Shown here in pieces: positions 1 through 10,289 of a stretch of DNA of 64,000 nucleotides (position 1 is its first letter; every line of letters begins with the position of its first letter). The stretch spans positions 41,958,624-42,022,623 of the forward strand of contig NW_022881603.1 in NCBI RefSeq assembly GCF_003369915.1, read 5' to 3'. This DNA is from Drosophila miranda. Taxonomy: Eukaryota > Arthropoda > Insecta > Diptera > Drosophilidae. The translations under genes were made by a program, and so were the position numbers. The notes beneath the pieces are model-generated. The model did not search any database. It saw only the letters and a list, made by a program, of their open reading frames with translations, and was not told where the DNA came from.

Positions 1-630
1 AAGGAAGTTTGTATATTTTTGTTTATTTGTAAATGTAAGGAATCGGATTATATCTGTAATTTATGTAAAAAATATATATATCAATACAATCTCTCATAGT
101 TAGGGACATTTAACATAAAAATAAAAGGAATTTGTAATCATGAGTATGTCTGCCTAAACTAAATATTATCTCCGTCCGTCAAGTACTTATGCTTGTCTCT
201 CTCAAAATGCACTAGAAGATGTTGAATTTTTGAAATGGGACAACGCCCGAATGTAAACGCGTTTGTCATGGTTGGGTGGGTAAAGACTAGGGACATACAT
301 CACCGCTGTTCCCTCCATCAGACAGAAGACGAACTACACCTTATTCTAAGCGGTTTCTAAATGCGTATCGGCGCAGAGTAGAAATGAGTTTTCTTTATTG
401 GTTATTGATATTAACGTCGAGATCCTGTTTAATTTTTTTGAAGCGCATTATATTGATTTGTGTCAGGAAAACTGTGTAGCTAGGGGAGAAAGAACCCCGA
501 CCAATCCGACGAGCTGGACCCGAGCACAGCGAGAATGCGCGCCTTCGAACCTAGCTTCCTATTCACATGAGGTCAGAAAAAAACCATCTATTGGCCAATG
601 TCGGAGTTAGAGCCTAAATAGGCTCTGGCC
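1..630. other. Left-edge non-coding sequence
   Basis: AT-rich sequence. I see no gene, recognisable transposon or splice-like exon here. It adjoins the 3' end of the decayed minus-strand gene that stops at 631. Confidence 0.5.
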
Positions 631-1128
631 CTAACTCACTGGCGAAGACTGAACACTACACTCTTCAGTGCTCAGTAATCTCCTCTTGCCCGGCGTTAAC
701 ACTTCCACTTTAGTTTCTTTCTGCTTGGAACCAGGCTTACCTGATTTTCGAACGCCTCTCTGTTTCTTGGACAGTTTTACCAAAGCTTTTGGATCAGTAT
801 CCATAGAATACTTGGCTTGCTTGTCCTTCTTGAATATGTTCACATTATTTTGCAAAGAAATCTCGCTTTCCGTATTCTCCAATGTGATCTCAGTTTCTAA
901 AGGAGATATTTGGGATGTATTCTCACCGCGAATGGCGTCTTTCCCGTCTCTTTTGGATGCAATGCGGTCTTGTTCATTCTCAGTTTCAATAGGAGGTTTA
1001 ATCTGATCTTTTCCTTTCTCAGTTTTTTTCTTCTTCGCAGTTTATTTTCTTTCTCATTTATGTCGGATGAATGGCCGTCCAGTCCATCTGACACTGATCG
1101 ACCTTTCTTTTGGTGTTTTCTTACTTTT

Positions 1129-2041
1129 TATACCCGATACTCAAAATGAGTAGCGCCTTCAGCGCCTAGTGCTCAAAGACTATTAGAGCTAGAGCAACGA
1201 TGTCTTGGAACCAGACTTCTGTGATATGTCACTGCTACAAAAATATTTCAAAACTTCGCCCCGCCCACTTCCGCCCCCACAAAGGACGAAAATCTGTGGC
1301 ATCCACATTTTTAAAGATACGATAAAACCAAAAACGCAGAATCGGTGGGGATGACCATATCTTCTACAGTGCAAAATCTGAACCAGATCGTATAATGATT
1401 ATCGCCAGAATCAAGAAAACAATTTCATTCTTTCTCGCTCTGTCTCTCTCTAACACACAGGTTTCATGGTCGGTTTTGTCAATTGCAAAATATGAGTTCA
1501 AGGATCTCAGAACCTATAAGAGCCAGAGCAACCAAATTTGGTATCCACACTCCTGTGATATCGGACCTTGACCGTTTCGTGTCCAAATTTCGCCACACCC
1601 ACAAATCTCAGAGACTATTAAGGCTAGAGTAACCAAATTTGGTACACACACTCCTTTAAGATGTCACTATAAAACGTATATCTCAGAATTTCGCCATACT
1701 CCCTTCCGCCCCCACAAAGGACGAAAATCTGTTGCATCCACAATATTGCACATTCGAGAAAACTAAAAACGCAGAATCATAGATAACGACCATGTCTATC
1801 AGATTGCTGAATCTGGATCAGATCGGATCATTTTTGTAGCCAAAAGCAAGAAATCAATTTTCAGTGGCTACGCAGCGCCCGACGTCACGCTCAGACTGAT
1901 TTTCTGTCTCTCTCGCACGCACTCTTTGTCGTGTGGTTCAATATTAGCGGCGTCTGCCGGAGGAGAGCCATACTGACTTAGTATCGGGTATAACTGTAGA
2001 GTTGCGGTGTCCGCAGCAACTCACAACGTTCCCCCTCGTTT
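1129..2041 (+). mobile_element. Dispersed repeat, copy A
   Basis: It begins with TATACCCGATACTC and ends with a CCTCG-type terminus. About 50 bp before that end is the inverse of the start, AGTATCGGGTATA (1980-1992). There is no transposase frame, so it is a non-autonomous element. Compared with copy B it lacks most of the 5' section with the GTCC/GTCT tract. It lies in the coding part of the decayed gene at 631-4152. I cannot name the family with certainty. Confidence 0.75.
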
Positions 2042-2146
2042 CCAGCTACTTTTCTGTTCAGCACTACGTTGACATCAGCGGGCCTATCCAGATCTAGTAA
2101 TTTCTTCAGATTCATTTGGCGTGGAGTTCCTGGAGCGCCTCCTTTT

Positions 2147-3247
2147 TATACCCGATACTCAAAATGAGTATTGGGGTATATTAGATTTGTGGTAAAAGTG
2201 GATGTGTGTAACGTCCAGAAGGAAGCGTTTCCGACCCCATAAAGTATATATATTCTGGATCAGCATCAATAGCCGAGTCGATTGAGCCCTGTCTGTCTGT
2301 CCGTCTGTCCGTCTGTCCGTCCGTCCGTCCGTCCGTCTGTCCGTCCCCTTCAGCGCCTAGTGCTCAAAGACTATAAGATCTAGAGCAACGATGTTTTGGA
2401 TCCAAACTTCAGTGATATGTCTCTGCTACAAAAATATTTCAAAACTTCGCCCCGCCCACTTCCGCCCCCACAAAGGACGAAAATCTGTGGCATCTACATT
2501 TTTTAAGATACGATAAAACCAAAAACGCAGAATCGTAGAAAATGACTATATGTTCTAGAGTGTGAAATCTCAATCAGATCGTGTAATTATTATAGCCAGA
2601 ATCAAGAAAACAATTTCATTCTTTCTCGCTCTGTCTCTCTCTAACACACAGGTTTCATGGTCGGTTTTGCCAATTGCAAAATATGAGTTCAAGGATCTCA
2701 GAACCTATAAGGGCCAGAGTACCAAATTTGGTATCCACACTCCTGTGATATCGGACCTTGACCGTTTCGTGTCCAAATTTCGCCACACCCCCTTCCGCCA
2801 CCACAAAGGACGAAAATCTGGGGCATCCACAAATCTCAGAGACTATTAAGGCTAGAGTAACCAAATTTGGTATCCGCACTTCTGGTAGATCTAACTATAA
2901 AACGTATATCTCAGAATTTCGCCCCACCCTCTTCCGCCCCCACAAAGGACGAAAATCTGTTGCATCCACAATATTGCAGATTCGAGAAAACTAAAAATAC
3001 AGAATCATTGATAACGACCATATCTATCAGATTGCTGAATCTGGATCAGATCGGATAATTTGTATAGCCAAAAGCAACAAATCAATTTGCAGTGGCTACG
3101 AGGCGCCCGACGTCACGCTCAGACTGATTTTCTGTCTCTCTCGCACGCACTCTTTGTCGTGTGGTTCAATATTAGCGGCGTCTGCCGGAGGAGAGTATAA
3201 CTGTAGAGTTGCGGTGTCCGCAGCAACTCACACCGTTCCCCCTCGTT
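2147..3247 (+). mobile_element. Dispersed repeat, copy B (longest 5' end)
   Basis: It starts with a hairpin-forming inverted repeat (TATACCCGATACTC, then a near-reverse complement ending GGGGTATA). A simple tract of CTGT/CCGT units follows at about 2288-2345. Three copies of a module around TTCCGCCCCCACAAAGG come next (about 2460, 2790 and 2930), and it ends with CCGTTCCCCCTCGTT. There is no protein frame of transposase type. It is inserted in an exon of the decayed gene. Confidence 0.75.
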
Positions 3248-4451
3248 CTTTGTACTTTGTTCGCCTTCGATTGTCGTCCTGCCTCAGCCTCCACCAGGTC
3301 CGCATACATCTGCCACAGCTCATCGATTGTTGGCTTCGGAAGACGACTATCACTGGTATCACTGCGTTTGAACATCTTGAGTTTCTTCTTTAACCTCTTT
3401 TTCTTGTACTCGCCGGGCAGCTCAATCAAATTTACATAATCGGTATCGGGGTCAGGGTCAGCATGTTTTTTCTTCTTTGGCTTCCATGGCTTCAATGGCC
3501 TGGCAGGCAACGCTGGCACGACGTATAACTGACCGACAGGATTCTGGGTCACGGCTGTCACATAGTCTGTTCGGGGACGCCTCTTGCGGAGCACTTCCAT
3601 ATCCCAAAAATCGGAGAACCCACCAAGGATGCCATGACGTGGTTTTCGCGACTTCTTTCGACTGTCGTAAGGCGCCGACAAATACCGCCTAACCTCCTCC
3701 TGACCCTCTATGGTTGGGTGGAGGATCGAGGTCCTATTAAGACCCTTTCTGAGCTTAAGCAGACACCTGTCCAGAAGTCGCTGCGGTCTGCGATGCCTCC
3801 CCAGCTGTTTGCGCAGCAGACGCAGCCGGCGATCCAACTTGCGTTCCTCCTGCCTCTGCTGCACGATCAGCCGGCGTTGCGACAACAGCGACTTGGACCA
3901 ACTGTGCAACTATGTGGCTACCGTTCTGGCGACCTCATGCCTTGCCTGATCCCTTTGCACCTGTTCCATATCTCTCTGCCTGGCCTCTATCGCTTTGCGC
4001 ACCTTACGGAGCAGCTCATCGCGGATCTGGCTCATCATGCGCAGCCGCCGATAGGCCTGGTGTCTGTAGCTCCTCAGGTGTCAGCCATTGCGCCTCACCT
4101 GCTTCTTCAGCAACACCATCTTGGTGCATCGATGCAGCAATGAAACCTGCATCTTATACGTGTTTATCTTGACAGTCGGTTAAAGTGAGTGACATAAAAT
4201 AAAACTACTATTGATTTGGTAAATGTGAATATATCGAAATTCAAATGCAAATAAAAATAAACTATTGATATCCCAAAAGAATAACTCAAAGGTGAACTGT
4301 TTAACCGATTGGTTCAACATTAAATCATTAAATTTTCTCTATTCTTCTCTACTCTCGCGGTAGCGCTTTTAAGCGCCAGTTGGACGATTTCTCTAATCTC
4401 TGACTAAAGTTCTAATAGACTAAAGAACTAATTTTGGTTTGACATTGGAAT

Positions 4452-4457
4452 TTTATT
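4452..4457 (-). promoter_or_regulatory. Polyadenylation signal of the secreted-protein gene
   Basis: AATAAA on the minus strand, about 55 bp past the stop codon at 4510-4512, in a T/A-rich setting. It is well placed to end the transcript of the 4510-8386 gene. Confidence 0.5.
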
Positions 4458-4509
4458 TAATAGTAAAATAAACTCAACGAAAAAATAAACAAATAAAAAA
4501 ATAACCACC

Positions 4510-7500
4510 TTAGAGTCCCACAAAGGCCCTAGGCTGCTGCTCGCCCGCCTCCTTGAAGAGCTCTGCGGTCTTCACCAGCTTGATGAATCGAGGCGAGTAC
4601 TCGCTGGAGATGCGCGCCTGCATGACGTTGTTCATGCTGGTCTGCCGCAGCACCTCTTGCAGCTTGGCATTTCGCTGCCTGCGCTCCACGGAGTCTGCCA
4701 TTTTGCGGAGGTACATGAGGTCCATGAGAAGTTCATCTCGGACATTGGCCGCCGAACGCTGATCTGCCAGTGGAAGCTCCTCGTACTGACGCAGAAGTTT
4801 CTTGACGATGCGCGACCCGAAATCAATCTTGTCGCTATCGAGTAAACCCACATCCTGGTTGAAGTCGTCGGCCAGACCACTCAGCGCGTTCTCTCGCTTC
4901 TCGCGGCACTTCTTCTGCTCATCCATAGTCTTCAGGATGAGGTCGTAGAACACACTCAGGTCTGGGCGCAGGGGAATGCAGGACCGAACCCGCACCTGCT
5001 TGTCGATGATGTCGCTAATGGCCGCCATGGTCTCCCGCACCATGGTCTCCGTCTGATGCAGGTACTGATCGTTTTTGTCATTCCGGATCTGATAGAAGTT
5101 TTTGGTCTTCTTGAGGGAGCCCTTGCGATTGCGCTCCAGCTCGGCCAACAGACGATCCATGCCCGGATCATTGCTGACTGCCTCAAGCACGGCCGACACA
5201 ATGTCCTCCGACGTTTTGCCAGTTATAAGCTTCTCCAAGCTGTCATCACAGGATTCGGCATTTCCACTACTGCAAGAAGAGATGTGATGTGGATGTGAAC
5301 AAAGGAACATTCCAAACAGGATCTCGTACTACTTACCATTTGCTCGATTCTGGCTTGTACTCCTTTTTCCCCTTGGACTTCTCTTTGCCCCACCTATTAT
5401 TCCTTCTGTGGCCGGTATTATCCCTCCAATTTCTACCCGCTTCGCGTGCATATCGATCATCATTCTGCATTAAAGTATCGTCACTCCCGTGCTCTGCCGA
5501 ATCCGCCGAATCCGCCGAATCCGCCCAATCAAGAATCAAGTCGGTGTTCATCTGATCGAAGGCTGGCTGCATGTTGATTGATCCGTTGCCATAGAACTGT
5601 TTTGTCTTTGGATCCCCGCACACGTTCGCGTTGATGGACAACCTAAGGGCATCTGGTTTATAGCAGACATCGCCGGTCGGCACAGCAGGTCCAGAAGTTT
5701 TACCCTGATCAGCCCCTCCTGAGTCCGTTGCATTCGTTGACGTATCGGTAGTATTCGTCATGGATGGAATACTCGTTTTGTTTCCACCAAACCCTGGTGT
5801 AGTCGACTCCGTCATCATGTTGGGGACGGGCGTTGTAATTGATATGCAATTGGGATCAATGGTTATGGACACTGAGGGCCGCGTCAGTGGTTCAACTTGT
5901 GTAATGCATGGATCCACTGTGGACAACATGTTGTTCTTGACCTGCTTGTTAAAGAAAGGACCAAAGTATCGATGGACTGCGGATTGCTTCATTAGCGGCG
6001 GCGCTATCAGCTGCTTTTGCTGGGTCTTTAGAGGTGCCTGTTGCTGAGGTGGCAGGTATTGCTGTTTTGGCAGATATAGCTTCTGTGGAAAGTGTTGCTT
6101 TTGTGGCAGATATTGATGCTGAATCGGTGACTGCTGCTGTTGCTGCTGCAGTTGTTCTTGTTGCTGCTGCTGCGCTGGACGATTCTCTTGCAGCTGAAGC
6201 GGACGATTCTTTTGCAGCTTCTGAAGCTCATTAAAAAAGTTAGTCAAATTGAAGCTGGCCTTGAAATTGGAGGGTTGCTGTAGCTGTTGCGGCTGCTGTT
6301 GCTGCTGCTGTTGCTGCTGTTGTTGCTGCTGCTGCTGCTGCTGCAGCGGCAGCTGCTGCGGCTGCTGTTGCTGTGGTATCTGCAGAGGCTGCTGCGTTAA
6401 CTGGTAGACTCCATTAGCTCGCTGATTCATCATGGGCACCTGAACGCTAGAAGCATCATAGAGACTGGCCTCGTCCTCTCCGTAAAAATCGATCTCTTCC
6501 TCGACATCGGGCATAAGAAGGCCACTTCCAAGGTCTCCAAAATGCAAGTGATTCCCATTGTAGTCCTCCAGGTCGTCCAGCAGAGGAGCAGCCATGCTCT
6601 TGGTTCTCTCGGGGCATTCCGGGGGCTGCTGCTCTTCTCCGATGGACCGTTTGGAGCGCCGGTTTTTCCTGGGAAACCAGCGACGACGTAGGCTTTGGAT
6701 GTGCCGCTTGTTGCGATCTTTGTCGCCACTAAAATGCGACAGCTCATTGGCCAGAAGTTTGACCACTGCATCGGGATTGGGCAAATGGGGAGTACCTCGT
6801 GCTATTTTGGCATCTGTTTCTAGCCTTGTCTTGGCCTCAATGCTTTCCACCTTAACAGCAGAGTCCTGAGCACTTTCGCCCACCTCCGGCTTTGTTGAAA
6901 TGTCCGCCTCAGATACAGATACAGCATCATCTTTCAGCTCTATTGGTTCCGTAGGCTTAACCTCAATGTCCGTTCCCACTTTCAGTGACTTTGCTTCAGC
7001 CTCGACTTGCACCTTTTCGAAAGCAGTAGCTTTATCCGGCTCCACTTTGACATCCTGTTGTTCTTCGACTTTTGGTTCACTTGGTTCGGCCTTAGTTAGT
7101 TCCATATTTAAGGTATACTCCCGCTTGTAGCGTCCCGGGTCCCCAACGGACCTGCGATTGGGGCGCAAGTAGTCGACCATGTTGGGCATCTGCCGCTGGC
7201 TGAGAGCATGGAAGCGATCGTACGGGGGCAGGCGATAGTCGTAGCTCTGGGGCAGATCCAACATGTTGTGGCCACCGGAGGATACAACCTCCGGAGACTG
7301 CCTCATTTTGTTGGTCATCGGACTGAGGCCATCGTACTGCTGCCGCCGTTCACCATCATCGCTCATGTATCCCTCTTGATTCTGTTCCTGATAATGATCA
7401 AAATACAGATCTGGATCCTGCTGCTGCTCCTGCTCCCGTCTCATTTTCGGCTCCCGGCGATTTATCAGTTCGTCCACGAGATGGGCATGCTGGCTCTCCA

Positions 7501-8386
7501 CCAGCGCATTGCTCGGCAGCGAGGGTCCCATTCCCTTGAGCATGAGGCGGTTGCTCGTCTTTAACTTGATCTCGTTCATTGGATTGAAGCCGTGATAGGA
7601 GCTGCGCTTCTTCAAACCCCTGTTCTTGGGCGGAATTTTCCGTTGGGCGTTCTCAGAGGCCTCCTGCTCGATCTTAGACAGCTTGTAGTTGGCCTCGTGC
7701 AACAAATTGTTGGGCCTCCATTTAGGCGAATCGAGCCGGAGCAATTTTTGCTCATACAACCCGTCCGGCACTGGCCTGTTTTCAAACTCCGGTAGATCGT
7801 CGTTGAGTTCTGCCTTCTTGAGGTACTCCTTCACCCGGTATGGATCCCTTTTGCTAGTCTTCTCATGCTCGTTTAGAATGTCCTGGGCCTGCTTCAGCTT
7901 GATGTCCAGGTAGGTGAGACCGCTACCACCGTACTGAAAGGGAGCCATGGTGGTCTCGAACACTGGAATGATGGGATCCACCGCAGTATCCTTGTACTTC
8001 TGCTTCACCTTGTCGATCTCTGTGTTCTGCATATCCTTCAAGTAGTTACTTTCGTAGTTCGTGCCCCTCTGTTTACTGACAGTATGTGATTTCTTGTGGC
8101 CTGCCTGGAAGTCCCGATACCAGGCGTTGGCTGCCTCCGCCATGGCATTGTCCTCCGATTCTCCGCTGCTGGTCTGGGCAAAGCTGGCCAGCATATCGTC
8201 GATGGTGTGCCTGGGCAGTCTTCGGTACTGATCCTGGCCGTGGAGATCCTGAATCTTGCCGCGCGCCTCCTTCACGGCCCGATTGAAGCTGCGCAACTTC
8301 TCGCTGCTCGACGGCTCCGAGTCGGCCGGGAGCAACTTGGAACCACCCAGCACCATCAGAGTCCACCAGAATTGTAAGAAAATCAT
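4510..8386 (-). CDS. Large secreted Gln-rich protein with dibasic processing sites, two exons
   Basis: Exons are 8386-5337 and 5269-4510, giving about 1269 residues. The donor reads AATG/GTAAGT and the acceptor TTCTTGCAG; the 67-bp intron joins in frame. I chose the ATG at 8386 because a hydrophobic segment of signal-peptide type (MIFLQFWWTLMVLGG) follows at once; the frame is open further upstream but has no comparable start. Residues about 400-430 and 570-585 carry dibasic clusters, the best being RRSKRS, that look like furin sites. Residues about 660-785 are a Gln/Pro-rich tract. The C-terminal exon is compact, helical and charged, with a few cysteines. I do not recognise the family. The frame has no lesion. 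The product is probably a secreted precursor or matrix protein; this is inference from the signal and processing sites only. Confidence 0.85.
6040..6375 (-). repeat. CAG/CAA (polyglutamine) microsatellite in the coding exon
   Basis: Plus-strand runs of CTG/TTG encode mostly glutamine on the minus strand. The longest nearly pure run is at about 6296-6348. The mix of CAG and CAA codons suggests a tract under some selection against slippage; its length probably varies between alleles. Confidence 0.8.
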
Positions 8387-8611
8387 ATTCCAATCTGGGT
8401 ACGATTCGTTCCAATTCAGATTATCTTTCAAAAGGTACAGAGAAAACTCAATTAGAAAGTTCTGCCTCCCAGCCAGCTTGATCTGAATTGGGTTTTCGGC
8501 TTTTGGATTTTTCGGAGTCAGTTCTTTACTTGCCACTTGCCACTTGGGCTTGGGTGGCAACAGGTGTCTGGATGCACGGCACTGGATACCATTGTCGCAC
8601 AACTTTGACAA

Positions 8612-9590
8612 CGTGGCCAGATAAGAGTGGCAATGTCACAGAGCCCCCCATTGCCCTCCGGTTGGGGCTTGCATTGTGTCAAGTTTTTACACACGTACGA
8701 CGGCTGCGCCGGCGAATTCCGACATCTGTTCAACATGAAATGTTCTTTGTTGCAACAACACACACCAACACACACATGAATGGATGTAAATGATTTTACC
8801 CCTCTGCCACAGCCCCACCCTCACACACTCAGCTGCAGCATTGTTTCCTCTCCCATGTAAATCAGATTTTTGTTTTATACCAAAACTTTCCCAAGCGAAG
8901 GCGGGAAATGGAAATGGAATCGAAATGGAATGGAATGAGGATGGGGATGATGATGGCGAAGGGTTGGGCTTTGAACAGCGACAATAACATTTCCTATTTC
9001 CTTCTCCCCGTGCCCGTCTCCATCTCCGCCCATCATGAGCGTGTGGGTGCTATCGTTTCGCGTTGTCAATGCCAAAGTAAGGACAATGTGCGGCTCGAAA
9101 TAATTGAAAATAATCAAACATTCGGGACGAACAACTGCAGCATCACGAGCTTCATGAGCACCGCCAACAGTCGCACAGCAGCACCACCACCAAAACTAAT
9201 GTAATTAGCGCGCTTCAAACGCGTTCGTCTCTGATTAAAAGTTTTGCGGCTTGGATGGTTCTCCCTGCCGGCCTGCCTCCTAACTCCTGCCTCCAGCCTC
9301 CTGCCCCCTGCCTCCCCAAGCCGCTCTCTAATCCGTTGAACAAAACTATGAATGAGGAAAACTCAACGTATTGTCTGATTTTTAGCCAAAAGTGCCCCAA
9401 AGTGGTAGGCAGGCGTCGCGTCGCTCCCTTCTGTGGGGCTTTTCCCAAGATTATTTTTCCAATAGTTTTTGGGAGTTATATATTCGAAGAAGCATTAAGT
9501 GAAGTAACAGAGAACTAAATATAATTGCTTCTGCCATATAAGACATGCATTATTTACTTCAGGTTAAGTGTTTTATCTTATTAATGGAAA
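8612..9590. other. Intergenic upstream of the secreted-protein gene
   Basis: No gene seen. It holds CA-rich tracts near 8755-8780, a GGAAATGGAATGG-like simple tract at about 8905-8945, and a TAATTAGCGCG stretch near 9200. It probably includes the 5' UTR or promoter of the minus-strand gene ending at 8386, but I cannot place a start site. Confidence 0.4.
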
Positions 9591-9599
9591 AATAACCAA

Positions 9600-10280
9600 C
9601 ATAATAGAACAAAATCTGGACCGCACTAAAGTTACGAGGTCTGTGACTTTTTGACAATCATTTCATTCTTCAGCAGAGTCTCCTTTAAGGTCTATGCACT
9701 TTTTCCAATATTTCTCGTATTTTGTATCCCTAACAAAAAAGAAGGATTTGCCGTTAGAATCTAAAATCCTACCGTCCAGCCATTCTTCAGGTTTTAAACT
9801 TATAAATAGTCACTCGGGGCTAATTCCGGAAAATGGGAAGGACGAGGAAACTGCACAAATCTCTACCTGCACCCTTGCATTGTGGACGATTGTAGCCGAA
9901 CGCGGTGCCCATTCTGCGAAAAGCTTTCTCATACTCACGTGATCATTGAAAATTTTAGCCATTGGCTTCCACAATCTCTCGCACTTTCGATATCCGAGAC
10001 CTTAATTGAGCGTCCGTGTGCGGAAACAACGAGACTCTTCAAATCACTTTATTAACATTGAAATTGATGGTACATAGTTCCCATAGTACTTATCAACTTT
10101 GGCCTTGGTTCAAGTGATGGTTGTTTTCCGCAAAACAAAAATGCTTAATGAGCAAAAAGGAATTACGAGAATGTCTGTAATAAATGGCTGTCAAGCACAA
10201 ACTGTCGCAGCGTTTTCAAGTTTTGATAGGAGCCAACTGACAGATACTTAAGAGGCGGGAAAGTTAAAATTTCACGGACT
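9600..10280 (-). mobile_element. Decayed mariner-like transposon relic
   Basis: The minus strand translates piecewise to the hallmarks of a mariner transposase. There is a segment reading MRKLFAEW (the usual GMRKLSARW region), then an LAPSDYL motif (the conserved SPDLAPSDY block), then a C-terminus with YWKKCIDLKGD followed by a stop at 9665-9663. Stops and frame changes separate these pieces, and much of the N-terminal and catalytic region is missing. I could not define terminal inverted repeats with confidence, so both limits are approximate. It is an old dead copy. Confidence 0.7.
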
Positions 10281-10289
10281 TATTGAACG

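Larger units (their letters stand above)
631..4152 (-). pseudogene. Decayed gene for a basic, coiled-coil-like protein, with two repeat insertions
   Basis: A protein-like frame runs on the minus strand from an ATG at 4152-4150 to a TAG at 633-631. I do not recognise the family. The N-terminal half is rich in Arg, Gln and Leu and looks coiled-coil-like; the middle holds Lys-rich patches. The frame carries an in-frame TGA at 4083-4081 and a TAG at 3912-3910, 57 codons apart, with clearly coding-like sequence on both sides. Dispersed repeats interrupt it at 2147-3247 and 1129-2041. The 105 bp between them (2042-2146) stays open and reads in phase with both flanks if only the repeats are removed. 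A one-base shift sits at a run of seven A (plus 1023-1029): the frame is open upstream in one phase and downstream in another. The homopolymer shift alone could be a sequencing error; the two stops and two insertions cannot. The gene is most likely dead. Confidence 0.7.

Noticed and set aside
1021-1030. Programmed -1 or +1 frameshift at the A7 run
   Set aside because: The surrounding gene also has stops and insertions, so decay or a homopolymer error is simpler.
668-1149. Plus-strand frames rich in Phe, Leu and Ser
   Set aside because: They mirror the Lys/Glu-rich minus-strand decayed gene; composition is that of an antisense shadow.
2288-2345. CRISPR-like array of short repeats
   Set aside because: It is a 4-bp GTCC/GTCT simple tract in an animal transposon, with no spacers.
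3903-4102. Intron that would remove both early stops of the first decayed gene
   Set aside because: The sequence between the stops is itself coding-like in the same frame, which an intron would not be.
5760-7913. Plus-strand frames opposite the Gln-rich gene
   Set aside because: Ala/Val/Ser-rich translations of CAG-rich DNA; shadows.
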